64,000 nucleotides of DNA from UBA685 sp049889495 (GTDB lineage Bacteria; Pseudomonadota; Alphaproteobacteria; Puniceispirillales; Puniceispirillaceae): positions 12,818-76,817 of the forward strand of contig JBMHDH010000071.1 in assembly GCA_049889495.1 (NCBI GenBank). Reading direction: 5' to 3'. The translations under genes were made by a program, and so were the position numbers. The notes under the pieces were generated by a model. The model was not told the DNA's origin and made no database searches. It saw nothing but the letters and a program-made list of their open reading frames with translations. This document shows, piece after piece, positions 1 through 8,627 of the stretch. Each line of letters starts with the position of its first letter. Position 1 is the first letter of the stretch.

Positions 1-498
1 GCCGCAGATCTTTTCGATGACTGCGCCTATATTCTGGATGATGGCCCCTGCCAAGCTGGCCTTGAATCAACCATCATCCAAGCAGATGATACGGGCTGGC
101 GCATCCTTCGCCCTGGCCCCATCACCGCAGAGATGATCACAGATCGTCTGCCACATTTGCCACAGCGAGATCACCTCACCCCTCCGATTATCAATGATAA
201 GACGCCAAATGCCCCAGGCCAATTGACAAGCCACTATGCGCCAAATAAGCCTGTGCGTTTGAATGTCACATCAAAGACAGAAAATGCCATCCATATTGGC
301 TTTGGCCCTAATGAAGATGAGGCAGATTTCAATTTATCAACAACAGGCGATTTGACAGAAGCCGCGGCCAATCTATTTGCTATTTTGCATCTAGCTGATG
401 GCTGTGACGGCGAAATCATTACCCTGTCACCTTTGCCGCAAACAGGCATTGGCGTTGCCATTAGCGACCGATTATCGCGTGCCGCAGCTGATCGATAG
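1..498 (+). CDS. Threonylcarbamoyl-AMP synthase, Sua5/YwlC type (5' truncated)
   Basis: Only the last 165 codons are inside the window; the frame is open from base 1. Sua5/YrdC enzymes make threonylcarbamoyl-AMP from threonine, bicarbonate and ATP for the t6A37 tRNA modification. The motifs LESTI and LRPGPIT, early in the visible part, are the conserved end of the YrdC domain. The stretch APGQLTSHYAP that follows marks the extra C-terminal Sua5 domain, so this is the longer Sua5 form and not the short TsaC form. The last ~90 residues are weakly conserved, as usual for that domain. The next gene starts 44 bases downstream on the same strand. The family call is firm; the true start cannot be seen. 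Confidence 0.87.
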   Translation, partial: AADLFDDCAYILDDGPCQAGLESTIIQADDTGWRILRPGPITAEMITDRLPHLPQRDHLTPPIINDKTPNAPGQLTSHYAPNKPVRLNVTSKTENAIHIGFGPNEDEADFNLSTTGDLTEAAANLFAILHLADGCDGEIITLSPLPQTGIGVAISDRLSRAAADR

Positions 499-542
499 CC
501 ACATGCCTCACCTGAACCCGACATTATGTAAAAGGCCTTATT

Positions 543-1982
543 ATGATTAACCCGTCTGTGTTAACAAAGCTGATCACATTGCTTGGTGACAAGAATATCA
601 TCACAGATAAAAATGATATGGCACCTTATGTGAATGATTGGCGCGGTCATTATCAGGCTGAGGCGGCGGCCGTGCTATTGCCACCAACAACCGAGATGGT
701 CTCACAGATCATGGCATTGGCTGATCAAGACAATCTTCATATCGTGCCACAAGGCGGCAATACAGGCCTTGTGGGCGGCGGCATTCCTGATAACTCGGGC
801 GGAATGGTTATCCTATCTTTGGCGCGTATGACCAAGATCAGAAACCTGTCTTGTGATAACGCCACGATGGAAGTCGAAGCAGGATGCATCTTGGAAAACA
901 TCCATAATGAGGCCGCCAAATATGATTTGTATTTCCCGTTAAATCTAGCTGCGAAGGGCAGTTGCACCATTGGCGGCAATTTATCCACCAATGCGGGCGG
1001 CATTAATGTTTTGCGTTATGGCAACACAAGAGATTTATGCCTGGGTCTTGAAGTCGTTTTGATGGGCGGCAAGGTGATGAATTTGCTGACTCCCTTGCGC
1101 AAAGACAATACAGGCTATGACCTCAAACAATTATTTATTGGGGCAGAAGGCACCTTAGGCATTATCACAGCAGCATCTTTAAAATTATTCCCCCTGCCAA
1201 AAGCAAGAGCCACAGCCCTAGCCAAAATAGCCAGCCCGCAAGCAGGCGTGAAATTGCTATCGGCCTTAAAACAAGCCACAGGAGATTTAATCGAAGCCTT
1301 CGAGATCATGCCACATGATATTTTTGCTGTGGTTGAAAAACAATTCCCTGCTATGGCATGTCCGATCAAACCCATCCCTGATTTTGCGATCTTGATGGAA
1401 ATCGCATCCTCAGATGAAGATTTGGCCAAAATGGCTGATGATGGGGCGGTGCCAATCATTCAAAAGCTTGGAAATTTTCTGAGCGATGCCTTTGAAAAAC
1501 AGATGATCAGTGATGCGGTGATTGCCCAAAATGACAGCCAAAGACAAGCCATGTGGGATATTCGCGAACATGCTCCAGAATCAACCAAACGCGAATCCAC
1601 CCCTGTGAACACAGATGTCAGCGTCCCCTTATCAGAAATTGGCAGATTTTATCAAACAGCTTGTGATAATGTGCGCGCCATTGACCCTGATATTCGCATT
1701 TGCGGCTATGGTCATTTGGGGGATGGTAACATCCATTTCAATTTGGTCGAAAGAGTGGGCGGCGACCCCGCATGGTCTCAAAAAAGAGCGGCGCTTTTTG
1801 ACGCAATTTATCAGGCTTTATATGACTGCCAAGGGTCAATCAGTGCAGAACATGGCATTGGGGTGATGAAGGCAGAACAGCTCAAGCTTGTGAAAGATCC
1901 CGTGGCGTTGGAGGTCATGCATCAGATTAAAAAAACACTTGATCCAAAAGGTTTATTGAACCCTGGTAAGATATTCACATGA
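543..1982 (+). CDS. FAD-linked D-2-hydroxyglutarate dehydrogenase-like protein
   Basis: A 479-residue flavoprotein of the VAO/GlcD family. The FAD_binding_4 domain (about residues 40-180) has the pyrophosphate loop GGNTGLVGGG at 71-80 and the segment GSCTIGGNLSTNAGG near 146-160. The C-terminal FAD-oxidase domain holds GYGHLGDGNIHFNL near 387-400 and SAEHGIG near 433. RKDNTGYDLKQLFIG is very close to what I remember of eukaryotic and bacterial D2HGDH, closer than to glycolate oxidase GlcD, which is present separately at 38158-39645. Such enzymes oxidise D-2-hydroxyglutarate, a SerA by-product, or D-lactate, passing electrons to a carrier. The start follows an AAAAGG ribosome site. Substrate is inferred from motif similarity only. 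Confidence 0.8.
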   Translation: MINPSVLTKLITLLGDKNIITDKNDMAPYVNDWRGHYQAEAAAVLLPPTTEMVSQIMALADQDNLHIVPQGGNTGLVGGGIPDNSGGMVILSLARMTKIRNLSCDNATMEVEAGCILENIHNEAAKYDLYFPLNLAAKGSCTIGGNLSTNAGGINVLRYGNTRDLCLGLEVVLMGGKVMNLLTPLRKDNTGYDLKQLFIGAEGTLGIITAASLKLFPLPKARATALAKIASPQAGVKLLSALKQATGDLIEAFEIMPHDIFAVVEKQFPAMACPIKPIPDFAILMEIASSDEDLAKMADDGAVPIIQKLGNFLSDAFEKQMISDAVIAQNDSQRQAMWDIREHAPESTKRESTPVNTDVSVPLSEIGRFYQTACDNVRAIDPDIRICGYGHLGDGNIHFNLVERVGGDPAWSQKRAALFDAIYQALYDCQGSISAEHGIGVMKAEQLKLVKDPVALEVMHQIKKTLDPKGLLNPGKIFT

Positions 1983-2013
1983 TATCCCTTTACCCCTCTT
2001 TCGAGAGATCACA

Positions 2014-2562
2014 ATGAAAACAGCTTATATTCCAAAGATCCTATCATTCTGGTTTGAAGAGATCAGCCCAAAAAGCTGGTTTAAAAAAGACCCTGATTTT
2101 GACGCAAAATGCCAATCAGAATTTGGTGATATGGTGGCACATGCGCTTGGTGGGCGGCTTGATAGCTGGGCCGCCGACAAAGATGGCATGCTGGCCTTAA
2201 TCTTGTTGCTAGATCAAATGACGCGCAACATTCACCGCGACACTCCGCTTGCCTTTGCTGGTGATGAGATGGCGGTGGCTTTTTCATTACGCGCCATTCA
2301 TGACGGCTATTTAAGTGATGAGACAACCCCGCATAATCTATTTTATCTGATACCATTGATGCATAGCGAAGATTTAGCTCTGCATCATAAAGCGGCGCCT
2401 TATTTTGCCGCACATACAGGCGAGATGAGTGTGGAGTCTCTTCGCCAACATACGGCTATTATCGAGCGGTTTGGCCGCTATCCGCATCGCAATGCGATCT
2501 TAGGTCGCCCCTCTACCGAAGAAGAGGTGCAATTTTTAACGCAACCAGGATCTTCTTTCTGA
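2014..2562 (+). CDS. DUF924 family protein
   Basis: 182 residues that match the DUF924 family, a small all-helical, TPR-like cytosolic protein of unknown function. Recognisable features are the opening ILSFWFEE, the phrase LLDQMTRNIHRDTPLAFAGD near residue 66-85, and the segment LIPLMHSEDL near residue 112, all typical of the family. It lies 31 bases after the D2HGDH-like gene on the same strand, so the two are probably cotranscribed, but I know of no proven functional link. A GAGAG ribosome site precedes the ATG. Length is normal for the family. No biochemical role can be given. Confidence 0.8.
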   Translation: MKTAYIPKILSFWFEEISPKSWFKKDPDFDAKCQSEFGDMVAHALGGRLDSWAADKDGMLALILLLDQMTRNIHRDTPLAFAGDEMAVAFSLRAIHDGYLSDETTPHNLFYLIPLMHSEDLALHHKAAPYFAAHTGEMSVESLRQHTAIIERFGRYPHRNAILGRPSTEEEVQFLTQPGSSF

Positions 2563-2586
2563 AATCATGGCAGGCGAAAGCGTGGC

Positions 2587-3495
2587 CTAAATCTGATAAA
2601 TCGTAGCAAAGACCTGATCAGCCGAAAGCTGGCTCAAATCATCTGATGCGATATAATGCGCATTCGATCCTGTTGGCGCAGACATTGCAGGGTTGGTATC
2701 AGGCCCCATAATCATATAGGTGAATGCCCCTGTTTTAGCGGCCAAAAAGACAGGTCCACTATCATTTCCCACACAAAGATCTGCTGACGCACATAAGGCC
2801 GCAAGCTCTGCTAAATTGGTCTTCTGGCACAGATTAACAACATCGGGACAGGCCGCATTAATCGCATCACAAGCTTGCTGATCAACCTTTGTGCCAATTA
2901 AAACAGGCGTCATGCCCCTCTGCCATAACAAGCCTGCCAAATCCCCATAACCTGCCCATCTTTTGGATGGTTTGGCTGGCGAACATCCTGGCATTAACAC
3001 AGCATAAGATCCTGAAATATCTGGCTTCTCTGCTTGTAAGAAAGATAAATCAGCCATCCGATCAGCCCCGCCTAACGCCCTTACAGGATAGAGCATACGA
3101 TTTCGGTTATTGGTTTCGGTAAAGTCAGGATAAGGATCAGAACATCCCTCGGCCGTGCCAAACCAACGATAATGATCTTTGGCCAAATACTTATGATAGC
3201 GCGCGGTTCGTTTTGAGCATTGCATATCAATCACAAGATCAAAATCACGGGAAAACAGATCTCTTAACGCTCGTAATTTTGCCAAATGCCAGAAAGGCGC
3301 TCTTTCATCGATGATCACCTCATCAAAAAAGGGCATGGCTGACATGAAACCTGCAAAAGCAGGGCTGGTCAGCACCGCAATATGTGCCTTGGGATAAGCA
3401 GTGCGTAAGGATGAAAAGGCGTCAACGCCTTGGATAATATCTCCCAATGCCCCATGTTTGATCACTAAAATTTTGGCGGTTTGTGAAAGCGTCAT
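2587..3495 (-). CDS. Glycosyltransferase family 9 (heptosyltransferase-like)
   Basis: About 302 residues from the chosen ATG at 3495; an upstream in-frame start at 3585 would add 30 residues with no family similarity. The N-terminus ILVIKHGALGDIIQ is the GT9 nucleotide-sugar fold opening, and the C-terminal domain has MPGCSPAKPSKRW and CVGNDSGPVFLAAKTG, the usual GT9 acceptor and ADP-sugar binding loops. Family members transfer heptose or related sugars from ADP-sugars to the LPS core on the inner face of the inner membrane. hldE, which makes ADP-heptose, lies 10 kb away, and lptD and a GT4 enzyme are adjacent. The exact sugar and acceptor are unknown. Confidence 0.85.
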   Translation of the reverse strand: MTLSQTAKILVIKHGALGDIIQGVDAFSSLRTAYPKAHIAVLTSPAFAGFMSAMPFFDEVIIDERAPFWHLAKLRALRDLFSRDFDLVIDMQCSKRTARYHKYLAKDHYRWFGTAEGCSDPYPDFTETNNRNRMLYPVRALGGADRMADLSFLQAEKPDISGSYAVLMPGCSPAKPSKRWAGYGDLAGLLWQRGMTPVLIGTKVDQQACDAINAACPDVVNLCQKTNLAELAALCASADLCVGNDSGPVFLAAKTGAFTYMIMGPDTNPAMSAPTGSNAHYIASDDLSQLSADQVFATIYQI

Positions 3496-3610
3496 TGCGT
3501 TGCGCTGGTGCGCACTCCCCTTATCTTTACAAGCGTTGGTCTGGTCTATATACCAAAGAGAGTTGCCACGCGATAGAGGCGCCACGCAAAATCAGGTAAA
3601 TAATACCCCC

Positions 3611-4723
3611 ATGATTGTTGATCTTATCCTGCCTCATAAGGAACGTTTTACCGATGCCAATGCAGGTGCTGTGGCACAGCTGGCCTATCAATTGGCTGTA
3701 CCTTTCACCGCTGATAACAAATCCACTTATCGTATTTTTGGCAGTCCCGTTGACACCCCCAAGACAAAGGTTGCCTTTTGCCCCATCACGGCAAAACCAG
3801 CTTTTTTTCAATCAAAAAACAAAGCCTTTGCCAGAGCCTATCTTGCGCAGCTAGATCCGCATAATATGCCAGATTTGGTCGAAATTCACGGCAGACCAGA
3901 AGTGGCCGATCTGATTGCCAGATCCCGCCCAGATTTAAACGTCGCGCTGTATCTTCACAATGATCCGCGTGCGTATCGCGGCGCAAAATCATCCCATGAA
4001 CGCCGCCAGCTCCTGCGGAAACTTTCAGGCATTTTTTGCATCACAAATTATGTGAAATCCTGTTTTCTGGACGGGGTTTCTGCCACGGAAGATGATCTTC
4101 GTAAAATTTCCGTTAACCTGCTTGGTGTTGATCGTCCCAATCTGCCACGCCACCAAAAAGAGAATGTGATCTTGATGGTTGGCAGGATGGTGCCTGAAAA
4201 AGGGTTTTTAGAGGCCTGTCAAGCGGCAGTGCCTATTTTGCAAGATCACCCCGACTGGAAATTACAATTGGTGGGCGGTAAGGATTTCATTTCGCAAACT
4301 TTATCACCTTATGAGAGGCGCATCAAAGACGCCCTTGCACCGATTGCTGATCAAGTTGACATGCGTGGTCATACACCCCTTGATGAGGTGCGATCTTTGC
4401 AACGATCTGCTGCGATTTGCATGGTGCCATCGCTATGGCAAGAACCAGGTGGCCTGACGGTCCTAGAAGCATTAGCGGCAGGTGCTGCCTTGATCACAAC
4501 CAAAAAGGGCGGCATTCATGAATTTGCCCAAGGGCGCGCTGTGATCGTATCTGATCCAAGCATTCGTAAGTTTCAAGATGCCCTATCAGATCTCATCAAA
4601 CATCCTGAAAAGCGAACCTATTGGCAAGATCAGGCTTGGCAAGATTACCCATTTTCTGCCGAAGAAATGGCGCATCGCGCCCACAAATTCCGCCAAACCA
4701 TAAGCAAAAGCACCACGACATAA
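3611..4723 (+). CDS. Glycosyltransferase family 4 (group 1)
   Basis: 370 residues from the ATG at 3611; the reading frame is open further upstream to 3401 but that part overlaps the divergent GT9 gene and looks non-coding. The GT-B C-terminal domain is clear: VILMVGRMVPEKGFLEA near residue 183, then LWQEPGGLTVLEALAAGAAL near residue 277-296, the donor-binding E-x7-E motif. It probably adds a sugar to lipid A core or another surface glycan using a nucleotide sugar, at the cytoplasmic face. It is divergent from the GT9 gene and upstream of lptD, which suggests an LPS-related role, but acceptor and donor cannot be read from sequence. Confidence 0.83.
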   Translation: MIVDLILPHKERFTDANAGAVAQLAYQLAVPFTADNKSTYRIFGSPVDTPKTKVAFCPITAKPAFFQSKNKAFARAYLAQLDPHNMPDLVEIHGRPEVADLIARSRPDLNVALYLHNDPRAYRGAKSSHERRQLLRKLSGIFCITNYVKSCFLDGVSATEDDLRKISVNLLGVDRPNLPRHQKENVILMVGRMVPEKGFLEACQAAVPILQDHPDWKLQLVGGKDFISQTLSPYERRIKDALAPIADQVDMRGHTPLDEVRSLQRSAAICMVPSLWQEPGGLTVLEALAAGAALITTKKGGIHEFAQGRAVIVSDPSIRKFQDALSDLIKHPEKRTYWQDQAWQDYPFSAEEMAHRAHKFRQTISKSTTT

Positions 4724-4756
4724 GCTTCGCCTTATTGCCCGTAGCTTCGCCTTATT
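4723..4756 (+). repeat. Short direct repeat after the GT4 gene
   Basis: The 14-mer AGCTTCGCCTTATT occurs twice, at 4723-4736 and 4743-4756, with a 20-base period starting in the stop codon of the GT4 gene. It lies in the 190-base gap before lptD. No hairpin or poly-T tract goes with it, so I do not call a terminator. Confidence 0.75.
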
Positions 4757-4913
4757 ACCTTTGCGTTTGTGATCAAGACAGCTCTGTTTTTTCAAGATAG
4801 AATATATCATTTATCACTGAACTATAATTTACATCCCCTGTGATGTAATGTTATTGTCAGATGGTCAGGATTGGCAAAAATCACTTTTAATTATCCACCT
4901 TATCGGGATGGTC

Positions 4914-7070
4914 ATGTTTCGCATTCATCGCTTTTTGTCCTTAAGTTTTGCCGTGCTTCTTGCTGGTGGCCTCATCATCATCTTGCCAAACGAGGCTGAG
5001 GCGCAATCAGCGCCTGTCCAATTCGAAGCAGATCGCGTGGAAACCAATGAAGATAACGGCATTTTAACAGCGACAGGCAATGTGATCATCATCCAAGATG
5101 GCTCAGAATTGCGCGCGAATCAGGTGATTTACAACCGCAAAACACAAAGTGCCATTGCCACAGGTCAGGTCATCTTAACCGCCGCTGATGGCTCTATCCA
5201 TATGAGTGAACGTTTTGAATTAAGTGATAATTTCAAAAAAATATTTGCTGAACCAATGATTTCTGAAATGTCAGATGGGTCTCGTTTTACCGCTGAGATG
5301 GCAAATGGCAATGTTGACTTGGCTGTTGAGATGGATACCAGCAGCTTCACACCTTGTGATTGTGATTATGAAAATGGCGAAGACCCCATCTGGGATTTGC
5401 GCGCCACCAAAACAACGCATAATAAACAAACCGCCACCATCATTCATGAAAATGTGCGGATGCATGTGTTTGGTTTGCCTGTATTTTATATGCCTGTTTT
5501 GGCGCATCCTGATTGGACTGTGGATCGGCGTACAGGCTTTTTGGCACCTTCTATTCGCTATTCAACCTCGCAAGGCTCAACCTTATCTATTCCCTATTAC
5601 AAGACACTTGGCCCATCTGCTGACGTGGAACTGCGCCCCTATTTATTCCAGCATCGTGGCCAAGCGCTTCATACCATTTATCGTGAAAAGACAGATCAAT
5701 CTGATTTAAAAGTGAATCTTTACACAGCAGATGTCGCAACTTTCAAGAAAACACGTGAATCAGTCGCCGCCATTGATGCCACGCACCAAACCCAAATTGG
5801 TGATGGCTGGAATGTCGAAACACGCCTTGTGCGCACCTCTCAAGATACATTTTTGCGTCGTTATAAATTCTTAAGCGATTACAATCTGAAATCGACAGTC
5901 AAAGCAGATCGGATCAAACAAGACCGCTATTACCTTGTTGAAGCCTCCGATTTGCAAGGGGTTCGCGCTGAAGATACCCCTGATAAAGAGCCGACTATCC
6001 TGCCGCATATTTTCTATGAACAATATCAGCCAGGTTTCCGCCCGAGCCAAGTGATCAGAACCGAATTATCAGCTCTGCAACTTGATAATGATGATGGTCA
6101 TGATCTGGTCAGATGGTCTGGCGACATCGCCATCGAAGAGCAATTCAGCTTGCTTGGCGGTCAATTTGATACCGAATTTGGCGTGATGACCTCCGCCTAT
6201 GACATACAAAAGAAAAAAGATGATGCCCATCATGATGGGGAAATTGGACAGGCCAACCCTTATGTGTCTCTTGATTGGCGCGCCGCAGCCGCAACCGTCA
6301 GCGAGCTTGGCACTGTGATGCTTGAGCCGCGCGCAAAGCTAACCTTTATTGGCGGTGCTGATCGCACGCAAGAAGTGCCAAACCGCGATTCATCTGATTT
6401 CAGACTGGATGAGGCCAATCTGTTTTTAACCCAACGCCATCAAGGTAAGGATTATGTCTTGCCAGGGACCAGAGCAGATATCGGCCTATCTGCACTGGCG
6501 AATGATACCATCATTGGCGAAGTCAACGCATTTGCTGGCATTTCACGCCGTCTATCTGGTGATACAGCCAAAGGGCTAACGACAGGCAATAATCGCAATT
6601 ATTCTGATTATGTGGCAAGCATCTCTATCCAGCCATCTGAAAACCTATCCCTTAGCTGGGCGGGGCGCGCTGATTCACATGATTTCGAATTAAATGAAGG
6701 CCGCACAACGCTTGACTGGCGGTATCAGGCCACATCGCTTACCCTAGAACATGCCCAGCTTTCCAAAGCGCATTTTTCAGCTGAAACAGCCGATAGAGAG
6801 GCGTTATCTGTTGCGGTGACCCAAGGCCTGCCAGATGGTTGGGAAGTCAAGGCCAGCCAAAATTGGGATCTGTCAAATGGCAAAACAAGACGTGATAAAT
6901 CACGCTTTACATTGGCATGGACAGGTGGTTTCCAAGATTGTTTGACCTTGTCACTTGATTATCAGCGTGATTCCACAACAGATCGCGATATCCCACGTAA
7001 TGATGAAATCTTCCTTGTGCTGAATTTCAAATATCTTGGGGCCATCAGCCAAAGCGATTTCGAAGATTAA
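4914..7070 (+). CDS. lptD: LPS-assembly outer-membrane protein LptD (OstA/Imp)
   Basis: 718 residues from the preferred ATG at 4914; the frame can also start at 4848 or 4908, but 4914 gives a clean signal peptide (basic start, hydrophobic core, cleavage near AEA-QSAP). An OstA/LptA-like periplasmic domain follows (about 30-140: VQFEADRVETNED, LTATGNV, LRANQVIYN). The rest is the LptD beta-barrel. The CDCD cluster after SSFTP and the late single Cys in FQDCLTL fit the inter-domain disulfide known in LptD. The protein inserts LPS into the outer leaflet with LptE. The gene is not followed by surA-pdxA-ksgA, the common proteobacterial order, but by a convergent lysE-type gene 3 bases away. Confidence 0.92.
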   Translation: MFRIHRFLSLSFAVLLAGGLIIILPNEAEAQSAPVQFEADRVETNEDNGILTATGNVIIIQDGSELRANQVIYNRKTQSAIATGQVILTAADGSIHMSERFELSDNFKKIFAEPMISEMSDGSRFTAEMANGNVDLAVEMDTSSFTPCDCDYENGEDPIWDLRATKTTHNKQTATIIHENVRMHVFGLPVFYMPVLAHPDWTVDRRTGFLAPSIRYSTSQGSTLSIPYYKTLGPSADVELRPYLFQHRGQALHTIYREKTDQSDLKVNLYTADVATFKKTRESVAAIDATHQTQIGDGWNVETRLVRTSQDTFLRRYKFLSDYNLKSTVKADRIKQDRYYLVEASDLQGVRAEDTPDKEPTILPHIFYEQYQPGFRPSQVIRTELSALQLDNDDGHDLVRWSGDIAIEEQFSLLGGQFDTEFGVMTSAYDIQKKKDDAHHDGEIGQANPYVSLDWRAAAATVSELGTVMLEPRAKLTFIGGADRTQEVPNRDSSDFRLDEANLFLTQRHQGKDYVLPGTRADIGLSALANDTIIGEVNAFAGISRRLSGDTAKGLTTGNNRNYSDYVASISIQPSENLSLSWAGRADSHDFELNEGRTTLDWRYQATSLTLEHAQLSKAHFSAETADREALSVAVTQGLPDGWEVKASQNWDLSNGKTRRDKSRFTLAWTGGFQDCLTLSLDYQRDSTTDRDIPRNDEIFLVLNFKYLGAISQSDFED

Positions 7071-7073
7071 GCC

Positions 7074-7691
7074 TTAGATGGTTGCCACCATCGCAATGGC
7101 AACCGCGATAATGGCCGCACCTGTTGCTTTATTGACGCGCCGCGCCCCCTCTTCTGATTTGATCAGGCGGAACAGGCGGTCTGCGCCTATGGTATAAAGC
7201 AAACAGCCCGCAAATAAGGATAAAGAGATGGTGATCACAACAATAACGCTATCGCTTAACGTTAATGTTGTTAAATCCATAAATTGCGGCAAAAATGACA
7301 AATAAAATACCATAACCTTGGGATTGGTTGAGCTGATCGCAATGCCTGCGGCAAAGGTTTCTAGGATATTTCCCTCACTTTTTTGCTGATCTTTGCTAAC
7401 GCCCAATGGCGGTGCGCCCCATTGTTTATATCCCACATAGGCAAGGAATAAGGCACCAAACACCCTGACATAATTCATGTAAGGCGCCACAATATCAGCC
7501 AAAGAATAAAAGGATGCCAAAATCGCAATCAGATAAATCAGATCGCCCATAATTAGACCGACGCCAAGCAATAAGCCAGCGGCAATCCCCCTAGAGAGGG
7601 TGCGTGACAAAAGCGCAATAATCCCAGGCCCTGGCGAGACAACAAAGACAAAAGTGGCAATCGCCAATGCCAGAATTTCAGCAAAACTCAT
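7074..7691 (-). CDS. LysE/RhtB family amino-acid exporter
   Basis: 205 residues with about six hydrophobic segments and the family signature FVVSPGPGIIALLSRTLSRG near residues 16-35, followed by GLLLGVGLIMGDLIYL. The loop STNPKVMVFYLSFLPQF near residue 121 is also typical (the NPK of LysE/RhtB proteins). These inner-membrane permeases export amino acids such as lysine, threonine or homoserine by proton exchange. Substrate cannot be assigned from sequence. It is convergent with lptD and lies 74 bases downstream of the flavodoxin-like gene on the same strand. Length is standard. Confidence 0.88.
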   Translation of the reverse strand: MSFAEILALAIATFVFVVSPGPGIIALLSRTLSRGIAAGLLLGVGLIMGDLIYLIAILASFYSLADIVAPYMNYVRVFGALFLAYVGYKQWGAPPLGVSKDQQKSEGNILETFAAGIAISSTNPKVMVFYLSFLPQFMDLTTLTLSDSVIVVITISLSLFAGCLLYTIGADRLFRLIKSEEGARRVNKATGAAIIAVAIAMVATI

Positions 7692-7765
7692 AAAATACGC
7701 CTTATCAAATGCAATAGATATGCGATGTGATTAAACAAGTCTTGTCTATTTGGCCAGTTGAATTT

Positions 7766-8548
7766 TTACCGATATTCAGGGTTTGGAAAATCAAAGCGGC
7801 ATCCCGCATCCCATTCAGAACGCTGGTTGCCATGCGCAGGAATGCCCTTTTGCTTGTACAGCATATCTGCCATATGCATTAAATTCCAAGTCATGAAGGT
7901 GGTGTTTCGGTTGGTAAAATCATTGGTCAATCCGCCAGATCCTTCATCAAGATAGGATGGGCCAGGCCCTGCTTCACCAATCCAGCCAGCATCGGCCTGC
8001 GGCGGAATGCTATAGCCAATATGTTGTATGGCATAGAGCAATGACATGGCGCAATGTTTCACCCCATCTTCATTACCTGTGACAAGACAGCCCCCCACCT
8101 TGCCATAATAAGCATATTGCCCTTGGTCATTTAAATCACCAGATGACGCATATAATCTCTCTACGACACTGCTTGCCACAGATGATTTTTCACCAAGCCA
8201 AATTGGCGTCCCAATCACCAAAATATGCGCATTGCGAACCAGCTTATAAATCTCTGGCCAATCATCTTGATCAAAGCCATGTGCTGTCATATCTGGCCAC
8301 ACCCCAGGGGCCAACACATGATCAACGGGTCGCAAAATATCAACATGCACGCCTTTTCGACGCATGATTTCTGCCGATATATCAATCAGTCCAGATGTAT
8401 GGGAAAGCTCAGGAGAGCGTTTTAAGGTGCAATTTAAAAATAACGCTTTTAAATGCGAAAAATCATAATCCCCTGTTTGGCAGATCTCTTCTTGTTTTGC
8501 GTTTAACATCTTCGCCTCTATGGTGGTTTCATGATCTGAATGATCCAT
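7766..8548 (-). CDS. Flavodoxin-fold NAD(P)H-dependent FMN reductase-like protein
   Basis: 260 residues from the ATG at 8548 (an alternative ATG at 8557 adds three residues). After a polar N-terminal tail the flavodoxin fold begins with ALFLNCTLKRSPELSHTSGL, the FMN-phosphate loop of NAD(P)H-dependent reductases, and continues with ILVIGTPIWLGEKSSVASSV, which contacts the isoalloxazine ring. CLVTGNEDGVKHCA is the third loop. The protein is likely a cytosolic FMN oxidoreductase for quinones or other acceptors, but the partner is unknown. A 9-base perfect inverted repeat lies 42-61 bases upstream of the start and may be an operator. Confidence 0.78.
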   Translation of the reverse strand: MDHSDHETTIEAKMLNAKQEEICQTGDYDFSHLKALFLNCTLKRSPELSHTSGLIDISAEIMRRKGVHVDILRPVDHVLAPGVWPDMTAHGFDQDDWPEIYKLVRNAHILVIGTPIWLGEKSSVASSVVERLYASSGDLNDQGQYAYYGKVGGCLVTGNEDGVKHCAMSLLYAIQHIGYSIPPQADAGWIGEAGPGPSYLDEGSGGLTNDFTNRNTTFMTWNLMHMADMLYKQKGIPAHGNQRSEWDAGCRFDFPNPEYR

Positions 8549-8589
8549 GATGCCCAAGGTTAAGATTTTAACGCAATTGCAATTTTTTT

Positions 8590-8609
8590 AATGAGATGGT
8601 CATCTCATT
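8590..8609. promoter_or_regulatory. Perfect 9-bp inverted repeat, candidate operator
   Basis: AATGAGATG and CATCTCATT are perfect complements separated by two bases. The element lies between the small acidic ORF and the flavodoxin-like gene, 42-61 bases upstream of the latter's ATG. It has no T-tract on the downstream side in either direction, so it does not look like an intrinsic terminator. A binding site for a dimeric repressor is the simplest reading, but the regulator is unknown. Confidence 0.45.
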
Positions 8610-8627
8610 TCGCAGCCATTTTAACGC

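Noticed and set aside
3401..3610. N-terminal 70 residues of the GT4 frame
   Set aside because: They overlap the divergent GT9 gene and show no family similarity; the domain begins at 3611.
4848..4913. lptD start at 4848
   Set aside because: The extra 22 residues lack a ribosome site and precede the clear signal peptide that starts at 4914.
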